Notes: generated by a model not told the origin, from the letters alone. A stretch of 64,000 nucleotides of DNA from Streptomyces sp. RerS4 (GCF_023515955.1 NZ_CP097322.1:4202501-4266500); one strand, 5' to 3'. Shown: positions 1-11,321, counted from the first letter of the stretch. A program made the numbers and translations.

Positions 1-494
1 TGCGCCCCGGCCACCGGCTGAAGTTCTGGACCCCCGGCGGCTCCTCCACGCCGATGTTCACCGACGAGCACCTCGACGTGCCCCTGGACTACGAGGGCGT
101 CGGCGCCGCCGGCTCCATGCTCGGCACCAAGGCCCTCCAGTGCTTCGACGAGACCACCTGCGTGGTGCGCGCCGTCACCCGCTGGACCGAGTTCTACGCC
201 CACGAGTCCTGCGGCAAGTGCACGCCCTGCCGCGAGGGCACGTACTGGCTGGTCCAGTTGCTCCGCGACATCGAGGCGGGCAAGGGCGTCATGTCCGACC
301 TCGACAAGCTGAACGACATCGCCGACAACATCAACGGCAAGTCCTTCTGTGCGCTCGGTGACGGCGCCGCCAGCCCGATCTTCTCCTCGCTGAAGTACTT
401 CCGCGCGGAGTACGAGCAGCACATCACGGGCAAGGGCTGCCCCTTCGACCCCAAGAAGTCGACCCTCTGGGCTGACACGGAGGTGAACGCATGA
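1..494 (+). CDS. nuoF: NADH-quinone oxidoreductase subunit F, C-terminal part (5' end outside window)
   Basis: Codons run from base 3 and give the last 163 residues of NuoF, the FMN/NADH-binding subunit of respiratory complex I. Seen: the Cys cluster [13 protein letters not shown] and the later Cys in SFCALGDGA, which together ligate 4Fe-4S cluster N3. The NADH/FMN-binding Rossmann-like part lies upstream of the window. The TGA stop overlaps the ATG of nuoG by 4 bp, so the two are probably translationally coupled within the nuo operon. Family assignment is secure; only the 5' part is missing. Confidence 0.97.
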   Translation, partial: RPGHRLKFWTPGGSSTPMFTDEHLDVPLDYEGVGAAGSMLGTKALQCFDETTCVVRAVTRWTEFYAHESCGKCTPCREGTYWLVQLLRDIEAGKGVMSDLDKLNDIADNINGKSFCALGDGAASPIFSSLKYFRAEYEQHITGKGCPFDPKKSTLWADTEVNA

Positions 495-2996
495 CCGTCA
501 CCACACAGACCCCGGCCGGTGGCGGAGAGGCCGCGCCGCCTCCCCAGGATCTGGTGTCGCTGTCGATCGACGGGATGGAACTCTCCGTCCCCAAGGGGAC
601 CCTCGTCATCCGGGCCGCCGAACAGCTCGGCATCGAGATCCCCCGCTTCTGCGACCACCCCCTCCTCTCCCCGGCCGGCGCCTGCCGCCAGTGCATCGTC
701 GAGGTCGAGGGCCAGCGCAAGCCGATGGCCTCCTGCACCATCACCTGCACCGACGGCATGGTCGTCAAGACGCAGCTGACCTCCGAGGTCGCCGACAAGG
801 CCCAGCGCGGGGTGATGGAGCTGCTGCTCATCAACCACCCGCTGGACTGCCCCGTCTGCGACAAGGGCGGCGAATGCCCCCTGCAGAACCAGGCGATGTC
901 CCACGGCAACGCCGAGTCCCGCTTCGAGGGCCGGAAGCGCACCTACGAGAAGCCCATCGCCATCTCCCCGCAGGTGCTCCTGGACCGCGAACGGTGCGTG
1001 CTGTGCGCGCGCTGCACCCGCTTCTCCAACGAGATCGCCGGCGACCCCATGATCGAGCTGCTGGAACGCGGCGCGCTCCAGCAGGTCGGCACCGGCGAGG
1101 GCGACCCCTTCGAGTCGTACTTCTCGGGCAACACCATCCAGATCTGCCCCGTCGGCGCCCTCACCTCGGCCGCGTACCGGTTCCGCTCGCGCCCCTTCGA
1201 CCTCGTCTCCTCCCCGAGCGTGTGCGAGCACTGCGCCGGCGGGTGCGCGACGCGCACCGACCACCGGCGCGGCAAGGTGCTGCGTCGCCTGGCCGCCGAG
1301 GACCCCGAGGTCAACGAGGAGTGGATCTGCGACAAGGGCCGCTTCGCGTTCCGTTACGCGCAGCGCCCCGACCGGTTGACGACGCCGCTGGTGCGCGGGG
1401 CGGACGGGATCCTGGCCCCCGCGAGCTGGCCCGAGGCGCTGGAGGCGGCGGCCGCCGGGCTCGGCGCCGCGCGCGGTCGCACCGGCGTGCTGACCGGCGG
1501 CCGGCTCACCGTCGAGGACGCGTACGCGTACGCCAAGTTCGCCCGCGTCGTGCTCGACACCAACGACATCGACTTCCGGGCCCGCGTGCACAGCGCGGAG
1601 GAGGCCGACTTCCTGGCCGCGTCCGTCGCCGGCACCGGCAAGGACCTCGACGGCACGGGCGTCACCTACGCCTCCCTGGAGGCGGCCCCCGCCGTCCTGC
1701 TCGTCGGCATCGAGGCCGAGGAGGAGGCCCCGGGGGTCTTCCTGCGGCTGCGCAAGGCCCACCGCAAGCACAAGCAGCGGACCTACGCGCTGGCCCCCTT
1801 CGCCACCCGGGGCCTCGCCAAGGCGGGCGGCACGCTGCTGCCGGCCGCTCCCGGCACCGAGCCGGAGTGGCTCGCGGCCCTCGCCTCCCGCACCGGTCTG
1901 GAGGCGGGCGGCGCCGCCGCGGCCGAGGCGCTGCGCGAACCCGGCGCCGTCATCGTGGTCGGGGAGCGCCTCGCGGGCGTGCCGGGCGCGCTGAGCGCGG
2001 CGGTACGGGCGGCCACCGTCACCGGGGCCCGCCTGGTGTGGATCCCGCGCCGGGCCGGGGCGGGCCGCCGTCGAGGCGGGCGCGCTGCCGTCGCTGCTGC
2101 CCGGCGGCCGGCCGGCCACCGACCCGCGGGCCCGCGAGGAGGTCGCCCGCGCCTGGGGGCTGGACGAACTCCCGCACCGCTACGGCCGCGACACCGGGCA
2201 GATCGTGGAGGCCGCCGCCACGGGCGAGTTGTCCGCGCTGCTGGTCGCGGGCGTCGAGGTCGGCGACCTGCCCGACCCGGAGCGGGCGCGGACCGCGCTG
2301 AAGGAGGCGTTCGTCGTCTCCCTCGAACTGCGGCCCGGCGAGGTCACCGACCACGCCGACGTGGTGTTGCCGGTGGCCGCCGTCGCCGAGAAGTCCGGCT
2401 CGTTCATCAACTGGGAAGGCCGCCTGCGCCCCTTCGAGGCCGCCCTCAAGCCCGACCAGATGACCCGCCGCCTCGCCCCGGCCGACGCCCGCGTGCTGCA
2501 CATGCTGGCCGACGCCGCCGACCGGCCGATCGCCCTGCCCGACGTGCACGCCGTACGCCGCGAGCTGGAGCGGCTCGGCCCCTGGGAGGGCGCGCTCGCC
2601 CCCGAACACTCCACCGACCCGGTGGCACTGCCCCGCCCCGGCGCGGGCGAGGCCGTCCTCGCCGGACACCGGCTGCTGCTGGACCTGGGCCGGCTCCAGG
2701 AAGGCGACGACGCCCTCGCCGGCACCCGCCACGAGGCGAGCGCCCGCCTGTCGGCCGCCACCGCCGCCGAGACCGGCGTCAAGGACGGCGACGTCCTGGC
2801 CGTCACCGGCCCGGCGGGCTCCGTGGAACTCCCGCTGCGGGTCACCGACATGCCCGACCGGGTGGTGTGGGTCCCGCTGAACTCCACCGGCTCCGGGGTC
2901 CTCGCCGACACCGGCGCCCGGCCCGGCACCCTCGTACGGATCGGACCGGCGGCCCCGGCCCGCGCCGATGGCACCACCGCGGAGGTGGACGCGTGA
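491..2996 (+). CDS. nuoG: NADH-quinone oxidoreductase subunit G, frameshifted as read
   Basis: Electron-transfer subunit of complex I. Seen in the first frame: an N-terminal 2Fe-2S ferredoxin domain, the His/Cys 4Fe-4S motif [14 protein letters not shown], the CVLCARC cluster motif, then CEHCAGGC and WICDKG, which form the extra N7-type cluster site, followed by a molybdopterin-oxidoreductase-like domain. Homology leaves the start frame after about residue 523, near the GGGG run at 2057-2060, and continues in the frame that ends at 2996. One extra base, or two missing bases, would restore about 834-835 residues. The original frame has no stop and runs on into nuoH, so naive gene calling gives a 1286-residue NuoG-NuoH fusion. 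A consensus error is more likely than real loss because the downstream part is well conserved. ATG overlaps the nuoF stop; the stop overlaps the nuoH start. Confidence 0.93.
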
Positions 2997-4351
2997 ACAC
3001 CCTGCACCTGGCCGCCGAGGACCTCTCCCTGTTCGGCAGGGACGTCTGGTGGCTCGTCCTGATCAAGGCGGTGTTCTGCTTCGCCTTCCTGATGGTGACC
3101 GTGCTCTTCTCCATCGTGTGGGAGCGCAAGGTCGTCGCCTGGATGCAGCTGCGCATCGGCCCCAACCGGCACGGACCCTGGGGCATGCTCCAGTCGCTCG
3201 CCGACGGCGTCAAGCTGATGCTGAAGGAAGACGTCGTCGTCAAGCGGGCCGACAAGGTCGTCTACGTCCTGGCGCCGATCATCGCGGCCATCCCGGCGTT
3301 CATGGCCATCGCGGTGATCCCCTTCGGGCCCGCCGGCAACGAGGTCTCGATCTTCGGCCAGCGCACCACGATGCAGCTCACCGACCTGCCCATCGCGATG
3401 CTGTACGTCCTCGCCGTTGCCTCCGTCGGGATCTACGGCATCGTCCTGGCGGGCTGGTCGTCCGGCTCGACGTACCCGCTCCTCGGGGGCCTGCGCTCCT
3501 GCGCGCAGATGATCTCGTACGAGATCGCGATGGGCGCGGCCTTCGCCTCCGTCTTCCTCTACTCCGGGTCGATGTCGACGTCGGCGATCGTGGAGGCGCA
3601 GGCGGACCGCTGGTACATCATGCTGCTGCCGGTCTCCTTCATCATCTACATCGTCACGATGGTCGGCGAGACGAACCGCGCCCCCTTCGACATGCCCGAG
3701 TCCGAGGGCGACCTCGTCGGCGGCTTCAACACCGAGTACTCGTCCATCAAGTTCGCCCTGTTCATGCTGGCCGAGTACGTCAACATGGTCACCGTCTCGG
3801 CGGTGTCGGTCACCCTCTTCCTGGGCGGCTGGCGGGCCCCGGCGCCGATCTCCACGTACTGGGAGGCCGCGAACCACGGCTGGTGGCCGATGCTCTGGTT
3901 CGTGTTGAAGGTGCAGCTGCTGCTGTTCTTCTTCATCTGGCTGCGCGGCACGCTCCCGCGCGTGCGCTACGACCAGCTGATGAAGCTCGGCTGGAAGGTC
4001 CTCATCCCGGTCTCGCTGGTCTGGCTGATGCTGGTCGCCTCCGTCCGGGCACTGCGCAACGAGCGCTACGACTTCAGCGAGATCGTGCTCTACGTCGGCA
4101 GCGGGGTCATCGCGATCCTGCTGCTGTCCTTCGTCGCCGACGCGTTCCGCGACCGGCGCGAGAAGAAGGCCGCGGGTTCGGCCGACCGGGCCGCGGCGGC
4201 CGAGCCCTTCGACCCGATGGCGGGCGGGTTCCCCGTACCGCCCAAGCCCGGCCAGCACCTGGCACCCGTACCGCGCAGGCGGCCCCGCGGGGAGCGGGAG
4301 CTGATCGCCAGTGGCGGGACGAACAACGACAGTGACCGAGAGGAGGGTTGA
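2993..4351 (+). CDS. nuoH: NADH-quinone oxidoreductase subunit H
   Basis: Membrane subunit at the hinge between the peripheral and membrane arms of complex I; it forms part of the quinone chamber. The GTG start at 2993 follows GGAGG and overlaps the nuoG stop (GTGA). The product is 452 residues. Eight or so hydrophobic segments are visible, along with the conserved [20 protein letters not shown] loop. The last roughly 65 residues are a hydrophilic, Arg/Pro-rich tail after the last membrane segment, which makes it longer than the NuoH2 paralogue in this window (322 residues). The frame is shared with the 5' part of nuoG, so the true start is easy to miss. Confidence 0.96.
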   Translation: MNTLHLAAEDLSLFGRDVWWLVLIKAVFCFAFLMVTVLFSIVWERKVVAWMQLRIGPNRHGPWGMLQSLADGVKLMLKEDVVVKRADKVVYVLAPIIAAIPAFMAIAVIPFGPAGNEVSIFGQRTTMQLTDLPIAMLYVLAVASVGIYGIVLAGWSSGSTYPLLGGLRSCAQMISYEIAMGAAFASVFLYSGSMSTSAIVEAQADRWYIMLLPVSFIIYIVTMVGETNRAPFDMPESEGDLVGGFNTEYSSIKFALFMLAEYVNMVTVSAVSVTLFLGGWRAPAPISTYWEAANHGWWPMLWFVLKVQLLLFFFIWLRGTLPRVRYDQLMKLGWKVLIPVSLVWLMLVASVRALRNERYDFSEIVLYVGSGVIAILLLSFVADAFRDRREKKAAGSADRAAAAEPFDPMAGGFPVPPKPGQHLAPVPRRRPRGERELIASGGTNNDSDREEG

Positions 4352-4354
4352 GAC

Positions 4355-4963
4355 GTGTCCGACGAAAAGTGGCAGAACCCGGTCGCCGGCTTCGGCGTGA
4401 CCTTCAAGGCCATGTTCAAGAAGCGCCTCACCGAGCAGTACCCGGAGCAGCAGAAGACCACCGCTCCGCGCTTCCACGGCCGCCACCAGCTCAACCGCCA
4501 CCCCGACGGTCTGGAGAAGTGCATCGGGTGCGAGCTGTGCGCCTGGGCCTGTCCCGCCGACGCGATCTACGTGGAGGGCGCGGACAACACCGAGGAGGAG
4601 CGCTACTCGCCCGGTGAGCGCTACGGCCGCGTCTACCAGATCAACTACGCCCGCTGCATCCTGTGCGGGCTGTGCGTCGAGGCCTGCCCCACGCGGGCGT
4701 TGACCATGACGAACGAGTTCGAGCTGGCCGACTCCAGCCGCGAGTCGCTGATCTACACCAAGGAGCAGCTCCTCGCCGGGCTGACCGAGGGCATGGTCGA
4801 GGCCCCGCATTCGATCTTCCCGGGCACGGACGAGCAGGACTACTACCGGGGGCTGGTCACCGGAGCCGCCCCGGGCACGGTCCGCCAGGTCGCCGCCTCC
4901 AAGGGTGAAGGCGAGAAGAAGGGCGAGAGCACGACCGACTCCACCGAGGAGGTGGACGCGTGA
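4355..4963 (+). CDS. nuoI: NADH-quinone oxidoreductase subunit I
   Basis: 202-residue peripheral-arm ferredoxin-like subunit carrying clusters N6a and N6b. Both 4Fe-4S motifs are intact: [12 protein letters not shown] and [12 protein letters not shown], each C-x2-C-x2-C-x3-CP. The GTG start at 4355 lies 3 bp after the nuoH stop with GAGGAGG just upstream. The C-terminal 25 residues are a Lys/Glu/Ser-rich tail typical of actinobacterial NuoI. The stop overlaps the nuoJ GTG by 4 bp. Confidence 0.97.
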   Translation: MSDEKWQNPVAGFGVTFKAMFKKRLTEQYPEQQKTTAPRFHGRHQLNRHPDGLEKCIGCELCAWACPADAIYVEGADNTEEERYSPGERYGRVYQINYARCILCGLCVEACPTRALTMTNEFELADSSRESLIYTKEQLLAGLTEGMVEAPHSIFPGTDEQDYYRGLVTGAAPGTVRQVAASKGEGEKKGESTTDSTEEVDA

Positions 4964-5775
4964 GCGCCCTCGCGGCGGAGGCCGCGACGCTGACCTCCAC
5001 CGGTGAGGCCGTGCAGTTCTGGATCCTGGGCACCGTCGCCGTCATCGGCGCGCTGTGCACGATCCTGATGAAGAAGGCCGTCCACAGCGCCCTGTGCCTG
5101 GCCGGAACGATGATCATCCTGGCGGTCTTCTACCTCGCCAACGGCGCCTACTTCCTCGGCGTCGTCCAGATCATCGTCTACACCGGCGCGATCATGATGC
5201 TGTTCCTCTTCGTGGTCATGCTCGTCGGCGTCACGGCGGCCGACTCGCTGAAGGAGACCATCAAGGGCCAGCGCTGGCTGGCCGCCCTGTGCGGGCTCGG
5301 CTTCGGCATCCTGCTCATCGCCGGCATCGGCAACGCCGGGCTGAACCACTTCAACGGCCTGGGCCGGATCAACTCCGCCGGGCACATCGAGGGCCTGGCC
5401 GAAGTGATCTTCACCCGGTACGTCTTCGCCTTCGAACTCACCGGCGCCCTGCTGATCACGGCGGCCGTCGGCGCGATGGTGCTCACCCACCGCGAGCGCA
5501 CCGAGCGGGCCGCCACCCAGCGCGAACTGTCCGAGAAGCGCGTACGCGAGGGCGTGCAGCTCCCGCCGCTGCCGGCGCCCGGCGTCTACGCCCGGCACAA
5601 CGCCGTGGACATCGCCGGTCTGCTGCCGGACGGCACCCCGTCCGAGCTCACCGTCAACAAGACGCTGCGCGCCCGCGGCCAGATCCGCGACGTCTCCAGC
5701 GAGGCCCTGGACGACCTCAAGGCGCTGGAGCAGGCCTCCTCGGAGCGCCTCGGCCGTGAGGAGGCCTCCCAGTGA
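4960..5775 (+). CDS. nuoJ: NADH-quinone oxidoreductase subunit J
   Basis: 271-residue integral membrane subunit of the complex I membrane arm. Five hydrophobic segments are visible in the first 175 residues, including the [20 protein letters not shown] helix characteristic of NuoJ/ND6. The remaining 95 residues are a soluble C-terminal extension, longer than in NuoJ2 of this window. GTG start in a GTGA overlap with nuoI, GGAGG just upstream; the stop overlaps the nuoK start. Confidence 0.96.
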   Translation: MSALAAEAATLTSTGEAVQFWILGTVAVIGALCTILMKKAVHSALCLAGTMIILAVFYLANGAYFLGVVQIIVYTGAIMMLFLFVVMLVGVTAADSLKETIKGQRWLAALCGLGFGILLIAGIGNAGLNHFNGLGRINSAGHIEGLAEVIFTRYVFAFELTGALLITAAVGAMVLTHRERTERAATQRELSEKRVREGVQLPPLPAPGVYARHNAVDIAGLLPDGTPSELTVNKTLRARGQIRDVSSEALDDLKALEQASSERLGREEASQ

Positions 5776-6071
5776 ATCCGGTCAACTACCTGTACCTGGC
5801 CGCCCTGCTGTTCACCATCGGCGCGGCCGGGGTCCTCATCCGCAGGAACGCGATCGTGCTGTTCATGTGCGTCGAGCTGATGCTCAACGCCTGCAACCTC
5901 GCCTTCGTCGCGTTCTCCCGCATGCACGGCAACCTCGACGGCCAGATCATCGCCTTCTTCACGATGGTCGTCGCCGCCGCGGAGGTCGTGGTGGGCCTCG
6001 CGATCATCGTGTCGCTGTTCCGTACCCGCCACTCGGCCTCGGTCGACGACGCCAGCCTGATGAAGCTGTAA
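5772..6071 (+). CDS. nuoK: NADH-quinone oxidoreductase subunit K
   Basis: 99-residue three-helix membrane subunit, normal length for NuoK. Seen: [20 protein letters not shown], which holds the conserved membrane-buried Glu of helix 2, and [14 protein letters not shown] with the second conserved Glu. Both belong to the proton-translocation path known for the family. GTG start overlaps the nuoJ stop. Confidence 0.97.
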   Translation: MNPVNYLYLAALLFTIGAAGVLIRRNAIVLFMCVELMLNACNLAFVAFSRMHGNLDGQIIAFFTMVVAAAEVVVGLAIIVSLFRTRHSASVDDASLMKL

Positions 6072-6083
6072 GGGGCGCTCACA

Positions 6084-8024
6084 GTGGAGAATCTGATGGG
6101 GCTGCTGATCGCCGCGCCCCTGCTTGGAGCGGCGGTGCTGCTGTGCGGCGGCCGGCGCCTCGACAAGGTCGGGCACTGGCTCGGCACCCTGCTCGCCGCC
6201 ACTTCCTTCGGGATCGGCGTCGTCCTCTTCTTCGACCTGCTCGGACGCGGGGCCGACGACCGCACCCTGCACCAGCGGCTGTTCAGCTGGGTGCCGGTGG
6301 AGGGCTTCCAGGCGGACATCGCCTTCCAGCTCGACCAGCTGTCGATGACCTTCGTCCTGCTGATCTCCGGCGTGGGCACGCTCATCCACGTGTACTCGAT
6401 CGGGTACATGGAGCACGACGAGCGCCGGCGCCGCTTCTTCGGCTACCTCAACCTGTTCGTCGCGGCGATGCTCCTGCTCGTCCTCGCCGACAACTACCTG
6501 CTGCTGTACTTCGGCTGGGAGGGTGTGGGCCTCGCCTCGTACCTCCTGATCGGCTTCTGGCAGCACAAGCCGAGCGCGGCCACCGCCGCGAAGAAGGCCT
6601 TCCTGGTCAACCGCGTGGGCGACATGGGCCTGTCCATCGCGATCATGGTGATGTTCACGACGTTCGGCACCTTCGCCTTCGGCCCGGTGCTGTCGTCCGT
6701 CGGCGAGACGAGCGAGGGCACGCTCACGGCGATCGGCCTGATGCTGCTGCTCGCCGCGTGCGGCAAGTCGGCGCAGGTCCCGCTCCAGTCCTGGCTCGGT
6801 GACGCGATGGAGGGCCCGACCCCGGTCTCGGCCCTCATCCACGCCGCGACGATGGTGACGGCGGGCGTGTACCTGATCGTCCGCTCGGGCGCGATCTTCA
6901 ACGCGGCGCCCGACGCCCAACTGGTCGTCACCATCGTGGGCGCGGTCACGCTCCTCTTCGGTGCGATCGTCGGTTGCGCGAAGGACGACATCAAGAAGGC
7001 CCTCGCCGGCTCCACGATGTCGCAGATCGGCTACATGATCCTCGCCGCCGGCCTCGGCCCGATCGGCTACGTCTTCGCGATCATGCACCTGGTCACGCAC
7101 GGCTTCTTCAAGGCCGGGCTCTTCCTCGGCGCCGGTTCGGTCATGCACGGCATGAACGACGAGGTCGACATGCGCAAGTACGGGGGCCTGCGGAAGTACA
7201 TGCCGGTCACCTTCGTCACCTTCGGCCTCGGCTACCTCGCGATCATCGGCTTCCCCGGCCTGTCCGGCTTCTTCTCCAAGGACATGATCATCGAGGCGGC
7301 GTTCGCCAAGGGCGGCACCCAGGGCTGGATCCTCGGCGGCGTCGCCCTGCTGGGCGCCGGCATCACCGCCTTCTACATGACCCGCGTCATGCTCCTGACC
7401 TTCTTCGGCGAGAAGCGCTGGCAGCCGGCCCCGGACCCGGACAAGACGCCCGGCGTGGAGCCCGGCGCCGAGGCGCACCCCGGCGACATGCCGCACCCGC
7501 ACGAGTCCCCGAAGTCCATGACCATCCCGATGATCATCCTGGCGTTCGGGTCGGTGTTCGCCGGTGGCTTCTTCGGGATCGGCGAGCGCTTCCTGAAGTG
7601 GCTGGAGCCCGTCACCGGCTACGAGCACGGCCACCCGCCCGTCAGCGCCATGGCGGTGACCGCGTCCACCGTGGTCGTCCTGCTCGTCGGCGTCGCCGTC
7701 GCCTGGTCGATGTACGGGCGCAGGCCCGTCCCGGTCGTCGCCCCGCGCGGCTCGCTCCTCACCCGGGCGGCCCGCCGGGACCTCCTCCAGGACGACTTCA
7801 ACCACGTCGTCCTCGTACGCGGCGGCGAGCACCTGACGCGCTCGCTCGTCTACGTCGACCACAGCCTGGTCGACGGTGTCGTCAACGGCACGGCCGCGTC
7901 CGTCGGCGGACTGTCGGGCCGGCTGCGCAGGCTGCAAAACGGCTACGCCCGCAGCTACGCGGTCTCGATGTTCGGGGGCACGGCGATCCTCATCGCCGCG
8001 ACCCTGCTGATGAGGGCGGTGTGA
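6084..8024 (+). CDS. nuoL: NADH-quinone oxidoreductase subunit L
   Basis: 646-residue antiporter-like proton-pumping subunit. Seen: the proton-antiporter core with [50 protein letters not shown] and MTHGFFKA-like segments (here [17 protein letters not shown]), which carry the conserved Lys and His residues. The C-terminal part corresponds to the lateral helix region. GTG start at 6084, 12 bp after the nuoK stop, preceded by AAGGGG. It is followed after 1 bp by nuoM. Confidence 0.97.
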   Translation: MENLMGLLIAAPLLGAAVLLCGGRRLDKVGHWLGTLLAATSFGIGVVLFFDLLGRGADDRTLHQRLFSWVPVEGFQADIAFQLDQLSMTFVLLISGVGTLIHVYSIGYMEHDERRRRFFGYLNLFVAAMLLLVLADNYLLLYFGWEGVGLASYLLIGFWQHKPSAATAAKKAFLVNRVGDMGLSIAIMVMFTTFGTFAFGPVLSSVGETSEGTLTAIGLMLLLAACGKSAQVPLQSWLGDAMEGPTPVSALIHAATMVTAGVYLIVRSGAIFNAAPDAQLVVTIVGAVTLLFGAIVGCAKDDIKKALAGSTMSQIGYMILAAGLGPIGYVFAIMHLVTHGFFKAGLFLGAGSVMHGMNDEVDMRKYGGLRKYMPVTFVTFGLGYLAIIGFPGLSGFFSKDMIIEAAFAKGGTQGWILGGVALLGAGITAFYMTRVMLLTFFGEKRWQPAPDPDKTPGVEPGAEAHPGDMPHPHESPKSMTIPMIILAFGSVFAGGFFGIGERFLKWLEPVTGYEHGHPPVSAMAVTASTVVVLLVGVAVAWSMYGRRPVPVVAPRGSLLTRAARRDLLQDDFNHVVLVRGGEHLTRSLVYVDHSLVDGVVNGTAASVGGLSGRLRRLQNGYARSYAVSMFGGTAILIAATLLMRAV

Positions 8025-8025
8025 G

Positions 8026-9618
8026 ATGAGTTTCCCGCTTCTGACGGTGACGGCGGCCGTGCCCGCGGTCGGCGCGATCCTCACGGCGGCCGTCCCGGCC
8101 TCCCGCCGGACCGCCGCCAAGTGGCTCGCGCTGCTGTTCTCGCTGGCCACGCTGGCCCTGGCCGTGCTCGTCGCGGTCCGCTTCGAACCCGGTGGCGACC
8201 GCTACCAGCTCACCGAATCCCGCCCGTGGATCGCCGACTTCGGCGTCCGCTACGAACTGGGCGTCGACGGCATCGGGGTGGCGCTGATCGCGCTCACCGC
8301 CCTGCTGGTCCCGTTCGTCATCGCCGCCGGCTGGCACGACGCCGACCCCCTGGAGACGTCCTCGTCCCGCTGGCGGCCGACGCAGGGCTTCTTCGCCCTG
8401 ATCCTGCTGGTCGAGGCGATGGTGATCATCTCCTTCGAGGCCACCGACGTCTTCCTCTTCTACATCTTCTTCGAAGCCATGCTCATCCCGATGTACTTCC
8501 TCATCGGCGGCTTCGGGGACCGGGCGCACGCGGGCTCGGACGAGAACGCCGCCGCGCAGCGCTCGTACGCGGCCGTCAAGTTCCTCCTCTACAACCTGGT
8601 CGGCGGCCTGATCATGCTGGCCGCCGTCATCGGCCTGTACGTCGTCGCCGGGAACTTCTCGCTCCAGGAGATCGCCGCCGCCCGCGCCGCGGGCACGCTC
8701 GACATGGCGACCAACACCGAGCGACTGCTCTTCCTCGGCTTCTTCTTCGCCTTCGCGGTGAAGGCCCCGCTGTGGCCGCTGCACACCTGGCTGCCCAACG
8801 CCATGGGCGAGGCCACCGCGCCCGTCGCCGTACTGATCACCGCGGTCGTCGACAAGGTCGGCACCTTCGCGATGCTCCGCTTCTGCCTCGGACTGTTCCC
8901 CGAGGCGAGCAAGTGGGCCACGCCGGTGATCCTCGTCCTCGCGCTGATCAGCATCGTCTACGGGGCGCTCGTCGCCGTCGGACAGCGTGACATCAAGCGG
9001 CTGATCGCCTACGCGTCCATCTCGCACTTCGGCTTCATCATCATGGGCATCTTCGCCATGACCTCCCAGGGCCAGTCCGGCGCGACGCTGTACATGGTCA
9101 ACCACGGGATCTCCACGGCGGCGCTGATGCTCGTCGCCGGCTTCCTGATCTCCCGGCGCGGCTCCCGCCTCATCGCCGACTACGGCGGCGTGCAGAAGGT
9201 GGCACCGGTCCTCGCCGGCACCTTCCTCATCGGCGGCCTCGCCACCCTGTCCCTGCCCGGCCTCGCCCCGTTCGTCAGCGAGTTCCTCGTCCTGGTGGGC
9301 ACCTTCGCCCGCTACCCGGTCGTCGGGATCATCGCCACCATCGGCATCGTGCTGGCCGCGCTCTACACGCTCGTCCTCTACCAGCGCACCATGACCGGCC
9401 CCGTCAAGGAGGAGGTCCGCACCATGCCGGACCTGCGCCTGCGGGAGGTCCTGGTGGTCGCCCCGCTGATCGCGCTGCTGATCGGCCTCGGCGTCTACCC
9501 GAAGCCGCTCACCGAGATCGTCAACCCGGCGGTGAAGCACACCATGTCGGACGTGAAACAGACCGACTCGAAGCCCGAGGTGGCGGTCGAGGCACAGAAG
9601 GGGGAGGCGGCCAAGTGA
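8026..9618 (+). CDS. nuoM: NADH-quinone oxidoreductase subunit M
   Basis: 530-residue antiporter-like membrane subunit. Seen: YIFFEAMLIPMYFLIG with the conserved Glu, AFAVKAPLWPLHTWLPNAMGEATAPVAV with the conserved Lys, and IKRLIAYASISHFGFIIMG. The order of loops fits NuoM rather than NuoN. ATG start one base after the nuoL stop; the stop overlaps the nuoN GTG by 4 bp. The C-terminal 30 residues are polar and Lys/Glu-rich. Confidence 0.97.
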   Translation: MSFPLLTVTAAVPAVGAILTAAVPASRRTAAKWLALLFSLATLALAVLVAVRFEPGGDRYQLTESRPWIADFGVRYELGVDGIGVALIALTALLVPFVIAAGWHDADPLETSSSRWRPTQGFFALILLVEAMVIISFEATDVFLFYIFFEAMLIPMYFLIGGFGDRAHAGSDENAAAQRSYAAVKFLLYNLVGGLIMLAAVIGLYVVAGNFSLQEIAAARAAGTLDMATNTERLLFLGFFFAFAVKAPLWPLHTWLPNAMGEATAPVAVLITAVVDKVGTFAMLRFCLGLFPEASKWATPVILVLALISIVYGALVAVGQRDIKRLIAYASISHFGFIIMGIFAMTSQGQSGATLYMVNHGISTAALMLVAGFLISRRGSRLIADYGGVQKVAPVLAGTFLIGGLATLSLPGLAPFVSEFLVLVGTFARYPVVGIIATIGIVLAALYTLVLYQRTMTGPVKEEVRTMPDLRLREVLVVAPLIALLIGLGVYPKPLTEIVNPAVKHTMSDVKQTDSKPEVAVEAQKGEAAK

Positions 9619-11273
9619 GTACAGCCACTGCTGCGGCCCACAGCCTGCTGACGCTGGCGGCCGAAGGGCCGGTCGACCGGATCCGGCCCCCGCACATCGA
9701 GTACGCGCAACTCGCGCCCACGCTGATCGTGGTGGGCGCGGCCATCCTCGGAGTCCTCGTCGAGGCCTTCGTCCCGCGCAAGTCCCGCTACTACACCCAG
9801 GTGTTCCTGTCCGTCGCCGCGCTGGCATGCGCCTTCGCGGCGGTCGTCGCCCTCGCGGCCGGCGGGTACGCGGGCACCAAGGCGCACATCGCCGCCATGG
9901 GCGCCATCGCCGTCGACGGCCCGGCGCTGTTCCTCCAGGGCACGATCCTGCTCGCCTCGATCGTGGCGGTGTTCACCTTCGCCGAGCGGCACCTCGACCC
10001 GGCCGCCCACGGCAACCGCGTCGACTCCTTCGCCGCGCAGGCGGCGTCCGTACCGGGCAGCGACAGCGAGAAGGCCGCCGTCAAGGCCGGCTTCACCACC
10101 ACCGAGGTCTTCCCGCTGGCCCTGTTCGCGGTCGCCGGCATGCTGATCTTCCCGGCGGCCAACGACCTGCTGACGCTCTTCATCGCGCTGGAGGTCTTCT
10201 CCCTCCCGCTGTACCTGCTCTGCGCCGTCGCCCGCCGCCGGCGGCTGATGTCGCAGGAGGCCGCGGTGAAGTACTTCCTGCTCGGCGCCTTCTCCTCCGC
10301 GTTCCTCCTCTTCGGCATCGCCCTGCTGTACGGCTACGCGGGCTCGGTCTCGTACGCGAGGATCGCCGACGTGGTGGACGGCACCGTCACCCAGCTCGAC
10401 CCGGCCCTCGCGGCCACCATGGGCAACGACGTGCTGCTGCTGATCGGCGGCGCGCTGATCCTGATGGGCCTGCTCTTCAAGGTCGGCGCCGTCCCCTTCC
10501 ACATGTGGACCCCGGACGTCTACCAGGGCGCCCCGACCCCCATCACCGGCTTCATGGCGGCGGCGACGAAGGTGGCCGCGTTCGGCGCCCTGCTGCGGCT
10601 GCTGTACGTGGTGCTGCCGGGCCTGCGGTGGGACTGGCGGCCGGTCATGTGGGGCGTCGCGATCGTCACGATGCTCGCGGGCGCGGTGATCGCCGTGACG
10701 CAGACCGACGTGAAGCGGCTCCTGGCGTACTCCTCGATCGCGCACGCCGGCTTCATCCTGGCCGGTGTGATCGCCACCTCGGCGGAGGGCGTCCAGTCGG
10801 TGCTGTTCTACCTGGCGGCGTACTCCTTCGTGACGATCGGCGCGTTCGCCGTGGTCACGCTGGTGCGCGACGCGGGCGGCGAGGCGACGCACCTGTCCAA
10901 GTGGGCGGGGCTGGGCCGTCGTTCGCCGCTGACGGCGGCCGTCTTCGCGGTGTTCCTGCTGGCCTTCGCCGGCATTCCGCTGACCTCCGGCTTCGCGGGC
11001 AAGTTCGCCGTGTTCAAGGCGGCGGCGGAGGGGGGCGCGGGGGCGCTGGTCGTGGTCGGTGTGGTCTCGTCCGCGATCGCCGCGTTCTTCTACATCCGGG
11101 TGATCGTCCTGATGTTCTTCAGTGAGCCGAAGGCCGACGGCCCGACGGTGGCCGTCCCTTCGCCGCTGACGATGACGACGATCGCGGTGGGCGTGGCGGT
11201 GACCCTGGTCCTGGGCCTGGCCCCGCAGTACTTCCTGGACCTGGCCGGCCAGGCGAGCACGTTCGTGCGCTGA
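9615..11273 (+). CDS. nuoN: NADH-quinone oxidoreductase subunit N
   Basis: 552-residue antiporter-like membrane subunit that closes the first nuo operon. Seen: ALEVFSLPLYLLCAVARRR, LLFKVGAVPFHMWTPDVYQGAPTPITGFMA and VKRLLAYSSIAHAGF, the standard NuoN landmarks with the buried Glu and Lys. GTG start overlaps the nuoM stop. A strong hairpin follows 17 bp after the stop. Confidence 0.97.
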   Translation: MSTATAAAHSLLTLAAEGPVDRIRPPHIEYAQLAPTLIVVGAAILGVLVEAFVPRKSRYYTQVFLSVAALACAFAAVVALAAGGYAGTKAHIAAMGAIAVDGPALFLQGTILLASIVAVFTFAERHLDPAAHGNRVDSFAAQAASVPGSDSEKAAVKAGFTTTEVFPLALFAVAGMLIFPAANDLLTLFIALEVFSLPLYLLCAVARRRRLMSQEAAVKYFLLGAFSSAFLLFGIALLYGYAGSVSYARIADVVDGTVTQLDPALAATMGNDVLLLIGGALILMGLLFKVGAVPFHMWTPDVYQGAPTPITGFMAAATKVAAFGALLRLLYVVLPGLRWDWRPVMWGVAIVTMLAGAVIAVTQTDVKRLLAYSSIAHAGFILAGVIATSAEGVQSVLFYLAAYSFVTIGAFAVVTLVRDAGGEATHLSKWAGLGRRSPLTAAVFAVFLLAFAGIPLTSGFAGKFAVFKAAAEGGAGALVVVGVVSSAIAAFFYIRVIVLMFFSEPKADGPTVAVPSPLTMTTIAVGVAVTLVLGLAPQYFLDLAGQASTFVR

Positions 11274-11289
11274 CCGTCTCCTGACGGTG

Positions 11290-11321
11290 CAGGGCCCGGC
11301 CCCTTCGGGGGCCGGGCCCTG
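11290..11321 (+). terminator. Terminator after nuoN (TTCG tetraloop), shared by convergent genes
   Basis: A perfect 14-bp GC-rich stem (11290-11303 pairing with 11308-11321) is closed by a UUCG loop. It lies between the end of nuoN and the end of the convergent Uma2 gene. There is no long T-tract, as is common in Streptomyces; it could serve both strands. Confidence 0.85.

Noticed and set aside
2050-2065. Programmed frameshifting in nuoG
   Set aside because: No slippery heptamer with downstream structure typical of known cases, and nuoG is not known to use frameshifting. An indel is simpler.
194-2119. Long minus-strand ORF opposite nuoG (641 codons), and similar long antisense ORFs opposite other genes (for example 5586-8150, 7990-9828, 42439-43521)
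   Set aside because: They mirror conserved nuo genes, have low-complexity His/Arg/Asp/Gly composition and no family resemblance. High GC3 removes stops from opposite frames.
491-4351. A genuine 1286-residue NuoG-NuoH fusion protein
   Set aside because: Residues between the NuoG core and NuoH are nonsense in this frame, the NuoG sense continues in another frame, and nuoH has its own ribosome site and GTG.
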